This document shows, piece by piece, positions 35,302 to 47,163 of a stretch of 64,000 bases of DNA. A program made the translations under genes and the position numbers. The DNA comes from Pyrenophora tritici-repentis (lineage: Eukaryota; Ascomycota; Dothideomycetes; Pleosporales; Pleosporaceae), in assembly GCF_003171515.1 (NCBI RefSeq), contig NC_089394.1:2666001-2730000 (forward strand), in the 5' to 3' direction. How positions within the stretch are numbered: position 1 is the first letter of the stretch; every line of letters starts with the position of its first letter. The notes under the pieces are model-generated. The model saw only the letters and a list, made by a program, of their open reading frames with translations. It had not been told where the DNA came from and did no database searches.

Positions 35302-36012
35302 TCAGTAATTTAGATCGATCTGTGGCAAAGGTTCCTTCATCTTCACCATCGCTTGGTACCTTTCCTCCCCATCCTTCTCTTCGTCATAACCATCAACAAT
35401 CCTGATATAGTCTCTAGTTCCACCGTGACTAGTATCAAAGCAATCTAGGTATAATCCAGCTGACACCGGATGGATCCATTGTCCCGTCTTCGCGTCGATG
35501 ATGCGGACATTGCTCCTTGGAATCGCTCCCCAGTTGATCTCCATGACACAATGTCCCCAATTATAAAGCCCATCGTTCACTAAAACATCGAATCTCTCCA
35601 GCTTGGGGAAATGGCGAATCCTGCGTGAATGGTCGTGATAGAAGAAATCTGACGCATCCCATCCGCTGAAGCTCATCAACTCGAGCCGCAAGTATCGTAC
35701 TTCCTGCTTTTCTAGGCTATCTTCTTTAACCAACTCCTTTATCAGGTAGCTATCCATCTGTATAACGTCTGTTTCCAGGCATGTCCAGATATACCGGGGA
35801 GATCTGTCGACAACGAAGATTTTCTGGTACACGCAGTACTTGCGAGATTCCCGACATGCTCTCGTAACTGCAGGGGCTGGTGTGGGCGACGAGTAATGAT
35901 TGGTACCGTGCAGCTTCCGGACTTTGACAACCCGACCCAGTTCAGCAGCTGATTCCCAAATCTGGATGCGAAGCTCAAGAGGGAAGCGAGGAAAGGGATG
36001 AAAAGTCTCCAT
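35302..36012 (-). CDS. 2EXR-domain protein
   Basis: Single exon, 236 residues. The N-terminus FHPFPRFPLELRIQIWESA is the hallmark of the fungal 2EXR domain (F-x-FPxLPxELRxxIW). It is followed by an ACRESRKY segment and a FVVD...DVIQMDSYL stretch, as in this family. The C-terminal half is acidic and aromatic with a GYDEEKDGEERYQAMVKM tail. There is no signal peptide or membrane helix. The domain is very abundant in Pezizomycotina and its biochemical role is unknown; a distant F-box-like nature has been suggested because of the LPxEL helix. Start chosen at the first ATG directly before the domain. Confidence 0.85.
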   Translation of the reverse strand: METFHPFPRFPLELRIQIWESAAELGRVVKVRKLHGTNHYSSPTPAPAVTRACRESRKYCVYQKIFVVDRSPRYIWTCLETDVIQMDSYLIKELVKEDSLEKQEVRYLRLELMSFSGWDASDFFYHDHSRRIRHFPKLERFDVLVNDGLYNWGHCVMEINWGAIPRSNVRIIDAKTGQWIHPVSAGLYLDCFDTSHGGTRDYIRIVDGYDEEKDGEERYQAMVKMKEPLPQIDLNY

Positions 36013-37426
36013 TGTTGTTGCTTCGTTTCGTATTGCTGGGTGATTGATTGCTTACGCAGGTTGAGCGGTTCTCGCTAAGATGTGGCACAGCTTTACGGTT
36101 ACAGCATTGAGTCATGCGACCTGACCTGAGTTGTGCGAGCAAAAGGTAAAACGGTGTGCTTCGTTCACGGTGTCTTTTTGCCCTTCAACATACCTTTAGT
36201 CCTATGGGAATTTAGATACGGGGAGTGGTAAGTAAAGCCTGAATTAGCTAGCAACAAAGCGCACGCGACTAACACTTCTAAAGATCACGAGAAAAACCCT
36301 GGAGCTCTACGAACCCCGCGAATCGACTGCCGCGTATTAGATCATGATTCTATACCCAGCACAAACACTTACACGTTCATCAGTGTACACCTGGTAGGGT
36401 ACATGGATCGAGGGGATTGCATGTGCTCACGTCCATACTGAGCCATTGGCAACAGATCAATTAAGAGGCACAGTCATCAAGTCCGTACGATTTCACATGT
36501 CTCCGAAAACTTCAGATTACCTTTTCCAGCTTTCTTGCGCATTTGTACTTCCGATACATACTCTTGCGGTACTAGTCTACCCGGGTGGCCGAATAGTCTT
36601 GGAATTTACGGCACCCCAAACTCAGTGACCCATCTTTGTTGAACATCAACAACTTACATAAATAGTGTTAAAGGCATCGGCAGTTATCCCCGCCGCCACT
36701 GGCACAGAGCCATTTCTCATTCACGCAGACCACATCATTACGGCCAAGTTTGCATCGAAGGAAGACAATGGGTATAGGACTGTGTCCGGCCATCTCCAGC
36801 TTATGGTTGAGAGTTTGGGCGAGGCTATCGCCATGAACTGTCTGTGGTAACTGTACTCTAGGTGTTTAGTCCAGATGCTATTTACAGCTTTGTCTTGTAC
36901 TTAATCTTGTCCTACTATAAAGGATTGATATTGATTGGCAAATTATAAACAGCTAAATAATGCACAAATTATCCACACCAGAATTATAATTCGACAGGTA
37001 CCTAGGTAGCTAGCCAAACTCGCGTCCGCCCATCGTCCTCTCGAGACCACCACAGTTCTATCACACTACCAATAAGGGACTCACTATCATTTACCACAAG
37101 AAGCTCTGAACGATCCAAAATTGAAGTAAAAAAAGTCTCCATCTTCCACAACCCGGATCGCGAATGTCGAATTACCTTGGCAGCCCGGTCACATGAAGAT
37201 GCATGACGTTATGCGGTAACGCTTCCAAGTTCACAGTGAGCAACTCGTCACATCTTCGACAGAGATTACTATTAGGTATGCCCTATTTATTTACCATTTC
37301 ACCCTACAATACACATACCTGAACTAGTTAACCAGACCGATAGAGGTGGTGCTGTGCTGAACTCGGCTTCTACCACTTCTATCTGCATCCTTCGCTTAGC
37401 CGACCCCGCTTGACATCTTCTTCAAG
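36013..37426. other. gene-poor stretch with two unassigned frames
   Basis: Holds the 2EXR promoter. Two short plus-strand frames (36446-36628 and 36665-36850) lie 36 bp apart with an intron-like GTGACC...AATAG between them, but splicing there does not keep the second frame, and neither matches a family I know. Possibly a decayed gene. The DNA is more AT-rich from 36.9 kb. Confidence 0.4.
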
Positions 37427-38864
37427 ATGAGCGCTAGCATCACCTGTCCTCCAATACGAATTCGCGGACGTTTCCTCTGGCGAGGAGATGATCGAGTAAG
37501 CCTTGCCTCGTCGTCGCTCGATGAAGCTGAATCTAATACCAAAGACAAAGTTCTTCATAAGAGGCGTTGCATACCAAGTGGACTCTGCACGTGATCCCAT
37601 CTCGGACGATCGCCTCGCGGAACTCAAACATGACATTCTTCTCTTCAAGGAGCTTGGCCTGAATACACTCTTTGTTTGTAGGCGCGGGCAGCAACTAGAA
37701 TTGTGACGAAAGCTGATTCATGTGCTAAGACGGCATAGACAGTACGAAACATCACACTGAGGCCATGAAGCTGCTTGAAGAAGCAGGAATATACGTCTTC
37801 ACAGTGGGTAGTCTTCTTCCGCTTTGCTACTTGTATATTGAGCTGACCCACGCATGTTTTCCATCAAGGCTGTCTCAACACCATGGAACGCTATCAGCCG
37901 CCTGGCTCCAACCGAGTCGTACAACCCGGACACCATGGCTTCCTTCTTCAAGACAGTAGACATAATGGCTGGCTTTCCGAATACGCTGGGTCTCCTCGCT
38001 GGTAACACGGTGATCAACAATGATTCTACCATGCCCGCAGCCGGCGTTCTCAAAACCGCCGTGCGGGATTTGAAGAAGTACATGAAGCTCCGAAATGAAG
38101 CTAATGGGCAACGCGTGATTCCCATTGGGTATAGTGCGGCGACGAGCAGTGCAAGGGACCAGGAGATATTGGAATATCTGACTGCCGGCGATAATGACAT
38201 GTCGATTGATTTCTGGACGGTGAGTGCATTGTCATGAGTTGAAGGTATGTTAGGCGCTAACATATACTGCAGTGCTCGAACTTTGAATGGAAGAAGAAAT
38301 CCGACACGACCGGATCCGGGTACGACGACCTGGTAGGTTCTTGACTATTCTCCGATTGTCTATAACCGATCTAATTCTCTCATCTAGCTCCACAGATTCA
38401 GCAACACCACCATACCAATATTCTTCTCAGAATACGGCAACCCCTCTCGCCAGCCCCGTCTTTTCCAAGAAACAACTGCCCTGTACTCGCCCGCTATGAG
38501 CCGCATCTTCTCCGGCGGGTGCGCGTACGAGTTTTGGGAAAGTGCAAATGGCTACGGATTGGTGGAGTTGTTGAAACATGGTAGCGACAAACGCATCTCA
38601 GCATATAGGCAAAAACCCGACGATGAGAACAAGATTTTTGAAAGACGCGAGACGGATAGAGGAATATTGCTCGTTTTCAACGACTTCGTGAATTACAAGA
38701 GTAAGTTGGCTGAGGTTGGTGATATCGCGGTAGAGGACGTCTCCGAGGCTACTGAAAGAGAGGGGGAACAAGGAGAGACTGGCAAGAAAGCTAGCGGACC
38801 GTGGCAGGATAAATTTCGCATGTTGGAAAGTTGTGTCGACTGGCATGAGGTGGAGGCATCTTAG
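37427..38864 (+). CDS. GH72-like (GAS/GEL) protein, no signal peptide, catalytic acid lost
   Basis: Six exons: 37427-37495, 37551-37677, 37730-37803, 37869-38219, 38273-38332 and 38388-38864; all in phase, 385 residues. The GH72 (beta-1,3-glucanosyltransferase) core is clear: IRGRFLWRGDDRFFIRGVAYQ, NTLFVYGID...KHHTEAMKLLEEAGIYVF, RLAPTESYNPD, VIPIGYSA, and IPIFFSEYG. The nucleophile Glu (E242 in SEYG) is kept. The acid/base Glu of the usual GNE motif is Thr (G135-N-T137). The protein starts MSASITCPP with no signal peptide, lacks a C-terminal GPI signal and has lost a normally paired Cys before the NTxxVY strand. So it is probably cytosolic and not a wall transglycosylase. Exons are clean, with no stops, which argues for a maintained divergent gene and not a relic. 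Function unknown. Confidence 0.8.
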
Positions 38865-39692
38865 GTAGGTAGTGTGAACTCAGTCGTTCTTGGTATATAT
38901 TCTGTGCCTTAACAATCCTGTTGCCGGACTAAACCAAGGTATCTTTTGCCATGTGTTATGCTAGTTCCGCTGCTTGGAGTATGTGTTTTCTGAAAATAGC
39001 TATCAGAGCCGATATCTCTCTACAGCTGAGATGAAGGACATGATTAGTTATTGGTAGTAGCAAAAAATGAAAACCTCTCTTTTCGCGGACTAAACGAAAT
39101 CTAACCAAGGGGATGTTGGCGGGTTGCTAGGCTGCTTTCTACTTAGTTTCAGCCGCAATTCCTGGTCACAGGGTAGGGGTTCGCATTTGCGTATAGTTGC
39201 CGCTAATGACACTCTTGGAGTTGGGAATGGAATAACCGCGTTCCTGTTTTGCAGACCATTTCCACGTCGTATTACGCCACGAAATCTTTCTCAATTAGAT
39301 CTACCAGGCCGCTTAAAGAAGTAAAAGGTTTTCCTTGCTACACTGCTAGATAATGGCGTATCCTCTAGTCCGTCGAACAACGCCTAAAATTCTGTCCTGG
39401 ATCCAGTACATACCGACTGCTACGTATCAGCCATGTTAATCATAATAATGGAGATTATTATAAAGGAAACACGGACAGAACGTGTTACTTGTCAGTTATA
39501 TTAGGTAGCTGAGACGAGAACTTATAAGTCATAGTAAAATCTCGATTTTAATCCAAAGTATGCTAGAAGCGATGATACGAGTATACCCTTTTGCAGGCCA
39601 CGTGCCTTGCCTGGTTAAATAAATATATATTGCTTTACCATACTAAATATCCTGTACATAGTCCTTTGCCTTGAGCGTAGCCCCTTGAACCA
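38865..39692. other. AT-rich intergenic stretch
   Basis: About 0.8 kb between the convergent GH72-like gene and the secreted-protein gene. It includes very AT-rich patches (39430-39470, 39610-39660). No coding signal was recognised. Confidence 0.5.
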
Positions 39693-40069
39693 CTAAAGCT
39701 TTCCGCAGTATGCACCACCCGGTCTAAATGGGGTACATCCATTGCCATCGGAGTAGCACGCAAATGTCTATTCCATTAGTCTTTTATCTACGAAATAAAG
39801 ATTATTTTTGAGCACACTTACAGTATCGCATTTTGAGCTACGGCCTTCATCTGAACCGCCATGTCCAACGCAATATCCAGGATGGTCACGGTATTCGAAA
39901 GGGTCTATTTTCTGACCGCTTGCGTCCTTGTCTTGTTGGCAGGTCTGGAATTCCGTTAATACCACATGATTGGCGTTGAATGGAAATGTCCAGAAGTTTG
40001 AGTACTTACGAAATAGGCAGAGGCGCCTAGAATCAGGGTGAAAAGAGGAATCAAAGTGGTGGACTTCAT
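39693..40069 (-). CDS. small secreted cysteine-rich protein, candidate effector
   Basis: Three short exons: 40010-40069, 39822-39944 and 39693-39767, all with GTAAGT donors and in-phase AG acceptors; 85 residues. Residues 1-18 form a signal peptide (MKSTTLIPLFTLILGASA, cut before YF). The mature 67 residues contain six cysteines, enough for three disulfides. They are rich in Gly and Asp/Lys and carry a YCVGHGGSDEGRSSKCDT block followed by ACYSDGNGC and AYCGKL at the end. No known domain is recognised. Small size, secretion, even cysteine number and position in an AT-rich, gene-poor stretch match the usual profile of fungal effectors, but no host activity can be read from sequence. The single ORF covering this locus (39768-40217) is an artefact that reads through both introns and misses the real start. 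Confidence 0.75.
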
Positions 40070-43048
40070 CTTGTGGAGGAGGTGTTGTAGTTGAGATAGA
40101 TTTTGCTGTCAGAGATGAGCCCGAAGACTGCGTTCTCATTGCGACTTTATAGTACAAGTCCGACTTCCCCACATGACACACAATTAAACTTACCCCTGCA
40201 AGTTTTCCATGTTCCATCAGCTTACATGGAGCGTACTGGACATCGTGGACGATCGTATCTTGACATATTACTCTTCTACCGGAGCGTATCGGGTAGACCA
40301 GCTTATATGGAATTTAATGAGTATCGTATCTGGAAATGTTCATTTCTCGCATGACAAGTTTCGTGGTTTGGCCAACATTCGAGCACACACACAGATGCCG
40401 CATACCCGAGCCCCTTGTATGCACTTGGTGTAACAACGGACACTGTTATTAGATGATTCCAATCGCAGTATTTTTGTTGTCGTGCTCTTCGCCAAGCTGG
40501 GCGGCAAAGGCACCGCCAAGGCTGCCAGACCGACTGTCAGTCAGACACGATTACGGATCTCACGTTGGAATCTGAATAGGAGCGGTGGAGCAACCGGAGA
40601 CGCGAGGAAACTACACCTTACCAAGGCCCCTTGCGCCGAGTCAGCCCCGTAGCAGACCGGTCCAGAGGCAAGGAGGCTAAAGCTAACTCGAGTTAAAATG
40701 CTGCACATCAGCGTCCATAACGCTCTCTAGACGCAGCGACCCAGCATCAAGATAAGGGTCATGATGGAAATTCCCCATGGGCGGCCGAATCACATAACAC
40801 CAGCTAGTCTCGTGCCTAGACTCCATTAAGCGTGCCTTAATACTGTACTACAAAGAAATGGAGTTCCAGACACCTCGCGACTAGCGTAGTTGAGGTAAGC
40901 ACTATGTTCTGACTTCGGACCGCAAGCCGAGACCCACCTTCCGCAGAGAAGCACGGAAGCGTTGTTGGACAAGATTACCGTCGATCTGGAGTGAGGGCAA
41001 CTAGACCGATCGCGTTTCGGTAGTCAGAATGGTGTTAGGAGACAGCGTCTAGAACAGGAAGATGGTGAAGATGGGGAAATGGAGGAATTGCATGGTTAAA
41101 AATGGGGAAATTGACTGCCTGCCTCTGATCTCGGCGCGGGTATCTAGGCACGCAAGGCTGACATGGCTGGTGCCGTTCAGGGTGCTATTTGTAGTCAGCT
41201 CACTAGCTTGGAATATACTCGTTTGGGGGATCTTCCCAGGTGGGATATGGGGTTTAGCGCGAGTCGTAGAAGGATGCGGGTGAAGACGTGGTTTTATGTG
41301 GGTGTTTGAGAGAGTGGCTGAGGGTGGTTGTTTGTATATGTTGTCAGCAGAGATTGTGAAGACAAGTTTCACAGAGCTAATGGCCGCAATGGTGTGATGT
41401 TTTGGCGTAATGTTATGGGTGGGCGGTTTTACTGAGTCGATAGTAACGCGCGAAACAACATCGTTCAAGATACACGCGATTATCCAAGCAGAGCAAAGTA
41501 CAACTTTACCTTGCACCGGCATAGACGCTCCCGACGTCAGATGTGAAGTGTTTGCGAAACGCTACTGGAACCATCAGCTTATATGTGGCCTTTATGTTAC
41601 AAATAGCTGTCGTTGTGTCCACATATAGGGTTGGCGTGTGGAAAGCTATAGTCGTTGTCGTTCTGGAAGATGTATGGTAACTCATACTTCGGGATAATTT
41701 CCCGTTAGAATGTCCCAGATGTAGGGCGATCTGAGGAGGTAGTTGGATGCATGTGTGTGGGAAAGTTGGAAATGTCCGAGAGTCCGCTCTTGGACGCCAA
41801 CTGGATTACTTTGCAACCTTGACTATCTAAACACGTGATTTTCTAGCTCCTTGGTGGAAACCATTGGCAGCCGATGGAAAAAGGAATACGGAGCTTGGAA
41901 ATGACGTAGTCCGGACTCCGGGCGATGCCAATGCAAACTCGCATCTCGTGTAGAGCAAGTATCAAGACGCACCTGCTAAGCCACAACGTCAGCCACGGTG
42001 ATAGACACGTAAGCCACGGCTAAGGCGGATCGGCATGGTGTGGAGAGTAAGAAGAGTGACGTTCAGGGCCTGGAAGTAAGCAGCGGGTCGAGATTGCCGG
42101 TTGGTGTATCTAAGTAAAGAAAGTACCCCACCAATATGCATGGAGGGGCATGATGCAGGCCATGTGCCTCCTCGTTCGATACTGCGCGTCTGTCAGCAGC
42201 CAGGAACGGCAAACGTTTGGTGGTAATTGTCGTGGTCAAGTTAGAGATTGGGGCCAGGCGTGATTCCTGTCTGACCTAGGTGACGACAGAGGGTATCGTG
42301 GTACGTGGAAGAAGCTTCTCTGTCTCGCGATTGCGCGTAATCAGCGTAGAAGGCAGTGCCGAAATCCCACGCGTTCGTAGTAGCCCGCTAGGCGCAAGGC
42401 GATATGTAGCGCCTAGTGTAGTCGGGAGGCTCTCGATGCAGGCTTGTGTCCGCGGTTCATGGGAGTTGCGGCATTTCATTTGTGACAGGCCCGAATGCAA
42501 CTTTATACAACAGCGACGGGTTGCACAGGGATGACAAATGGCAGGTAGGGTCGGGACTGAGGGGCTCTGGATACGAAGCGTGATAGTAACGCTTGCAGGT
42601 TTCAAGTCGCGAATGGCATCAAGTTTGCAAGTTGCGCATTACCGTGGATAAGGGTCTGGGGGCGCATGGCTAAAGCCAGCCGCATGTGCCGGCAAGCGCA
42701 GCTCCCTAGAAGGCCGCAAGAGACACATTGCGGGCCTGCCGTCATTCAGCTGGTTGTGAAAGCTACCTAGATATGCGGCGCCCCTAAGCTCTATTCTAAC
42801 TTACTGCTCTTCGACATCTCTCCGTCTTGTCTCGTCTCGTCTGGCCTCCTTCAACCCTCACAACTCATCAATCTCCCCTGACCTTTATTCTCCATCACCA
42901 TTGCCGACGATCCAAGTCCAAGACGCCACCCCCCGGCCTACTTACATGTGCTGAGCCACGTTCTGCCAACCGCCCGGCGCGTCGTCAAGCAATACTTGGC
43001 TTCCGCGGTCCGGCCAGGAAGTCCCGATCGAACGCGTATCCCGCCAAC
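40070..43048. other. gene-free stretch (3 kb) upstream of PSD2
   Basis: No supportable gene. The minus-strand frame 41049-41522 (157 codons) has Thr/Pro/Ile-rich, domain-free content. A CATGTG element at 42944-42949, about 100 bp before the PSD2 start, matches the core of the yeast inositol-response E-box. A CGTCT/CTCGT pentamer run lies at 42822-42840. The last 250 bp are pyrimidine-rich, as expected for a 5' UTR. Confidence 0.5.
40145..40151 (-). promoter_or_regulatory. TATA box of the secreted-protein gene
   Basis: TATAAAG on the minus strand, about 76 bp upstream of the ATG at 40069. It supports the proposed start and transcription of this small gene. Confidence 0.5.
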
Positions 43049-46000
43049 ATGCCGCGACCTACATTTACCAGCAAGCTCTCGCTTCCGCACCGCCTCAAGC
43101 ACCCGCAATCCAGCAACTCCAACGGCGCCAATCTCACTCCCACGTCTGTGCCCCAGAGTCGCAACGGGAGCCCCAAACCCAAGCAAAGATCAGACATGTC
43201 TGAACAACACCAAGTGCCCGGTTTAGTCCTGCGAGCGAATGTCATCAAGGTGCGCCTGCCCACCCACGTCGACATGTCAACAATGCGCCCCCAACTAACA
43301 TGAATGCAGGGCAGAGATCTCGCTGCAAAGGACCGGAGTGGCACTTCTGACCCAGTAGGTGTTCCTTCGCCACCTACCACACCCCAAATCTGTCTCTAAC
43401 CACAATGGTCGCAGTACCTCGTCCTCACCCTCGGCGATGCAAAAGTCACCACCCCCGCCATAAACAAGCAACTAAACCCCCCAATGGAATGAGACGGTCG
43501 AACTGCCCATATTCGGCGAGCAGAGCCTCCTGCTTGAAGTCGTCTGCTGGGACAAGGACCGCTTTGGCAAGGACTACATGGGCGAGTTTGACGTCATACT
43601 TGAGGATCAGTTTCAGAATGGACTCACACACCAGGAGCCGCAGTGGTTCCCCCTACAGTCACGGCGATCCGGCAAGAAGAAGTCGATTGTGTCAGGCGAG
43701 ATCCAGATCCAGTTCTCCCTCATCGACCCCCTCAACCTCACTGCGACCCCTGAGCAGACGCTACAGAAGTTCTTCGCCATTGCCACACAGACACCGAACC
43801 CCGATGACGACGACGACGAACTCCTGATGCAGAGCAACAGCAACCCTACCGACGCCGAAGACGAGTCGAGCTCAGACGAGGCGCAGGATGAGTCGAAGAA
43901 GGCTGAGAAGAGGGAGAAGCGGCGAAAGAAGCTCAAGTTGGCCAAACTCAAGAGAAAGGCAAAGGGCAAGACTCAGTACGAATACTCAAGTACCGGCGAC
44001 ATAGCTGGTGTCCTCTTCCTAGAGATTCAAAAGTGTACCGACCTGCCACCAGAGCGCAACGGTGAGTTTTCTCTGGCCGCCCAGCCTGGCGCATGCTCAT
44101 TCAATTCTAGTCACCCGCACCACATTCGATATGGACCCCTTTGTCGTGACCTCGCTCGGCAAGAAGACGTACCGAACCAGAACAATCAGCCACAACCTGA
44201 ACCCCGTATTCGACGAGAAGCTCATCTTCCAAGTCCAGCGGCACGAGACCAACTACTCTGTCAATTTCACCGTCATGGACAAGGACAAGTTTTCAGGGAA
44301 CGACTACGTTGGCACAGTAAACTTCCCGCTCGAAAAGGCTGTTTCCACAGCCCCCCAGGAAGACCCAGAGACTGGCCTCTACAAGCTCCCTGAACCGTCA
44401 GACTCTCCTGGCATTTCTCCTTCGGATTCCAACGGCAAAAAATCCCGCTTCCGTCTTCCAATCTCTCGCTCCGGCTCCACTCACAGCCTTTCGCGTCTGT
44501 CTCGGCCATCTCTAAAGAAGGAAAGCTCGACTGGTTCGCTGACCGCACAAGACTCGGTTCCCGTTATGGGCACAAGCGCCCCACAGACCACTGCAATCGA
44601 CTCCAACGGTAATCTCGCAGTTGCTGGCGCGGTCAACATCAACACCGCAGATGATGAGGATTTGAAAATGTACACACTCCCTTTGGAGCTGAAACAGAAA
44701 GAGCGTTGGGATAACAAGCACAACCCCACCCTTTACATTCGCGCAAAGTACCTGCCATACAAAGCCCTTCGACAGCAGTTCTGGAGAGCTATGCTTAAGC
44801 AATACGATGCCGATGAAAGTGGTCTCCTAGATAAGGTCGAGCTGACTACCATGCTGGATACCCTTGGCTCCACTCTACACGAGTCGACCATAGACAGCTT
44901 CTTTGAGCGATTTGCTGACCAACACAATGGGGACCAACTCCTCACCTTTGACGAAGCCGTCATTTGTCTGGAAGATCAGCTCCAGCTCACAGAAGCGAGA
45001 GACGCAAAGAGGTCGGGCTACCTCGAGTCAGGCACACAGACTCCCGCGTCGACATCTGGAATGCTTACACCAATCAATAAGAACGGCTCTACTACATCCA
45101 TCCCCGTCCTAGAGACCAACACGTTGGGCCAGGGGGGTGAAGAAGGCGAGAACATCCAGATTGACGACTTGGCGGATGAAAAGGGCGAGGAGCATGTCAT
45201 CGAAATTCGTGAATGCCCCATATGTCACCAGCCCAAGTTGAACAAGAGGTCCGATGCCAACATTATCACACACATCGCTACATGCGCAAGTCAAGACTGG
45301 CGGCAAGTTAATAACATCGTCATGGCCGGATTTGTCACTTCAAGTCAAGCTCAGCGAAAGTGGTACTCCAAAGTCATCACCAAGATCTCTTATGGTGGCT
45401 ACAAGCTGGGTGCGAACTCGGCAAACATTCTTGTTCAAGACCGTCTTACTGGGCAGATTAACGAAGAGCGTATGAGCGTATATGTCCGCTTGGGCATTCG
45501 CCTGCTCTACAAGGGTCTAAAGGCAAACAACATGGAAAAGAAGCGAAGTAAGTCATCAGTCTCGTTTTCCATATCTGCATACTGACAATTGACAGTCCGA
45601 AAGCTGCTCAAGTCTCTCAGCTTCAAGCAGGGACGCAAGTATGATGATCCTGCTTCGGCCTCGGAGATTGTACCATTCATAAACTTCCACCAGCTCGACA
45701 TGTCCGAGGTACTACTGCCAACAGACCAATTCAAGAACTTTAACGAGTTCTTCTATCGCGCACTGAAGCCAGGTGCTCGTCCATGCTCTGCTCCAGATGA
45801 CCCAAGAGTTATCGTTTCTCCTTCCGATTGTCGATCTGTTGTGTTCAACACAATCGACTCAGCCCAGGCTATCTGGGTCAAGGGCCGTGACTTTACTGTC
45901 GAGCGTCTGCTTGGTGAAGCATACCCTCAAGATGTGAAGCGCTACCAGGGAGGTTCTCTCGGAATCTTCCGATTGGCACCGCAAGACTACCATCGATTCC

Positions 46001-46561
46001 ACATTCCTGTCGATGGTGTCATGGACGAACCGAAGACGATTGAGGGAGAGTACTACACAGTCAACCCAATGGCTATTCGCTCTGCTCTCGACGTATATGG
46101 CGAAAACGTTCGTGTCGTGGTTCCTATTGACTCCGTCGCTCATGGCCGCGTCATGGTCATCTGCGTTGGCGCCATGATGGTTGGTAGCACAGTCATTACG
46201 CGCAAGAAGGGCGAGCAAGTGAAGCGTGCTGAAGAGTTAGGATACTTCAAGTTTGGTGGAAGTACCTTGCTGCTTCTCTTCGAACCTGGTCAGATGAGAT
46301 ACGACGAGGACCTTGTGGACAACTCAAACTCTGCCCTTGAAACGCTTGTAAGTTCTTGCCCCAACAATGTGTGGTCATCACTAACACTATCAGGTCCGCG
46401 TTGGCATGTCAATTGGTCATAGCCCCAACAGACCAGCATATGCCCCTGACATGCGCAAATCCAACCCTACTCTGGAAGAGAAACAGGACGCTAAGCGCCG
46501 TATTGAAGGTAGCCTCGCTCCTGAAGGCGTGAAGGGACCCATGCCTGGAGCTGGGATGTAG
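43049..46561 (+). CDS. PSD2: phosphatidylserine decarboxylase, C2-domain (PSD2) type; frame broken at a C6 run
   Basis: Six exons: 43049-43249, 43310-43354, 43415-44061, 44111-45547, 45596-46347 and 46394-46561. It converts phosphatidylserine to phosphatidylethanolamine on endosome/Golgi membranes. Order of parts: basic/Ser-rich N-terminus, first C2 domain (about 55-170; GRDLAAKDRSGTSDPY, CWDKDRFGKDYMGEFD), an acidic then Lys-rich linker, and a second C2 domain (DMDPFVVTSLGKKTYRT). Then comes an EF-hand loop (DADESGLLDKVE), a CPICHQP zinc-knuckle-like segment, and the decarboxylase domain with HRFHIPVDG. The self-cleavage triad is F-GGST-L near residue 1000; its Ser becomes the pyruvoyl cofactor. 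In exon 3, C-run 43477-43482 has six C where five would keep NPQWNETVELP in frame; with five the exons total 3249 nt (1082 residues). Probably a sequence error, otherwise a null allele. Confidence 0.92.
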
Positions 46562-47163
46562 AATAGATCTGATTGCAGCAAGGATTACGTAAAAGGCGTG
46601 GGTAGGCTTGGATATTCATCACTTTTCTGGTGGGTGTACCTGGAGTAAGGTCATGACATGGAAGCATATGTTAGCGGCGTATGTAATCGCTTCACGCTTG
46701 TGAGTGTCTGAGCGACTTGACTTTGGCTGGTGAGCATAGATGGATGAAGCATATGTATATAGACAGCGTGTGACGCTCGGCCTGTGCCAAATATCCTTAC
46801 ACCTACTGTCACTGCATGTGCATAAACGCGTTCTGTTCGCGTGGTGAGGGGTGAATTAATGTCACGTGAGTGCGCTAGTCCCAAAATCATTGTTTTGATG
46901 ATGCTGGCGGCAGTGCACACACCAGCTTCCCTACTTCCGGGTGACAACCATTCCCCTCCACGCCCGGCCCAAGGATATTCACATTACCGCTCAAATCATT
47001 ACGAACATTTACGGATACGACAAGATTCTCTCCATCCGCCATCGCTCTCATTTGCGCTACCAATCTTCTTGTCGATAGCTCCCCATCTCGCCGTCGCGCC
47101 AATGCACGCGCTTGGACCGAACATCAACACACCGAACCTCCCGTGAACGCAACAACTGGACTC
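46562..47163. other. intergenic between PSD2 and DSN1
   Basis: 0.6 kb, both neighbours on the plus strand; PSD2 3' flank and DSN1 promoter. Nothing else was recognised. Confidence 0.5.

Noticed and set aside
36446..36850. two adjacent plus-strand frames as one spliced gene
   Set aside because: The only available donor and acceptor do not keep phase, and no family resemblance was seen.
41049..41522. 157-codon minus-strand frame
   Set aside because: Hydrophobic start looked like a signal peptide, but composition is Thr/Pro/Ile-rich noise and no exon partner or TATA element was found.
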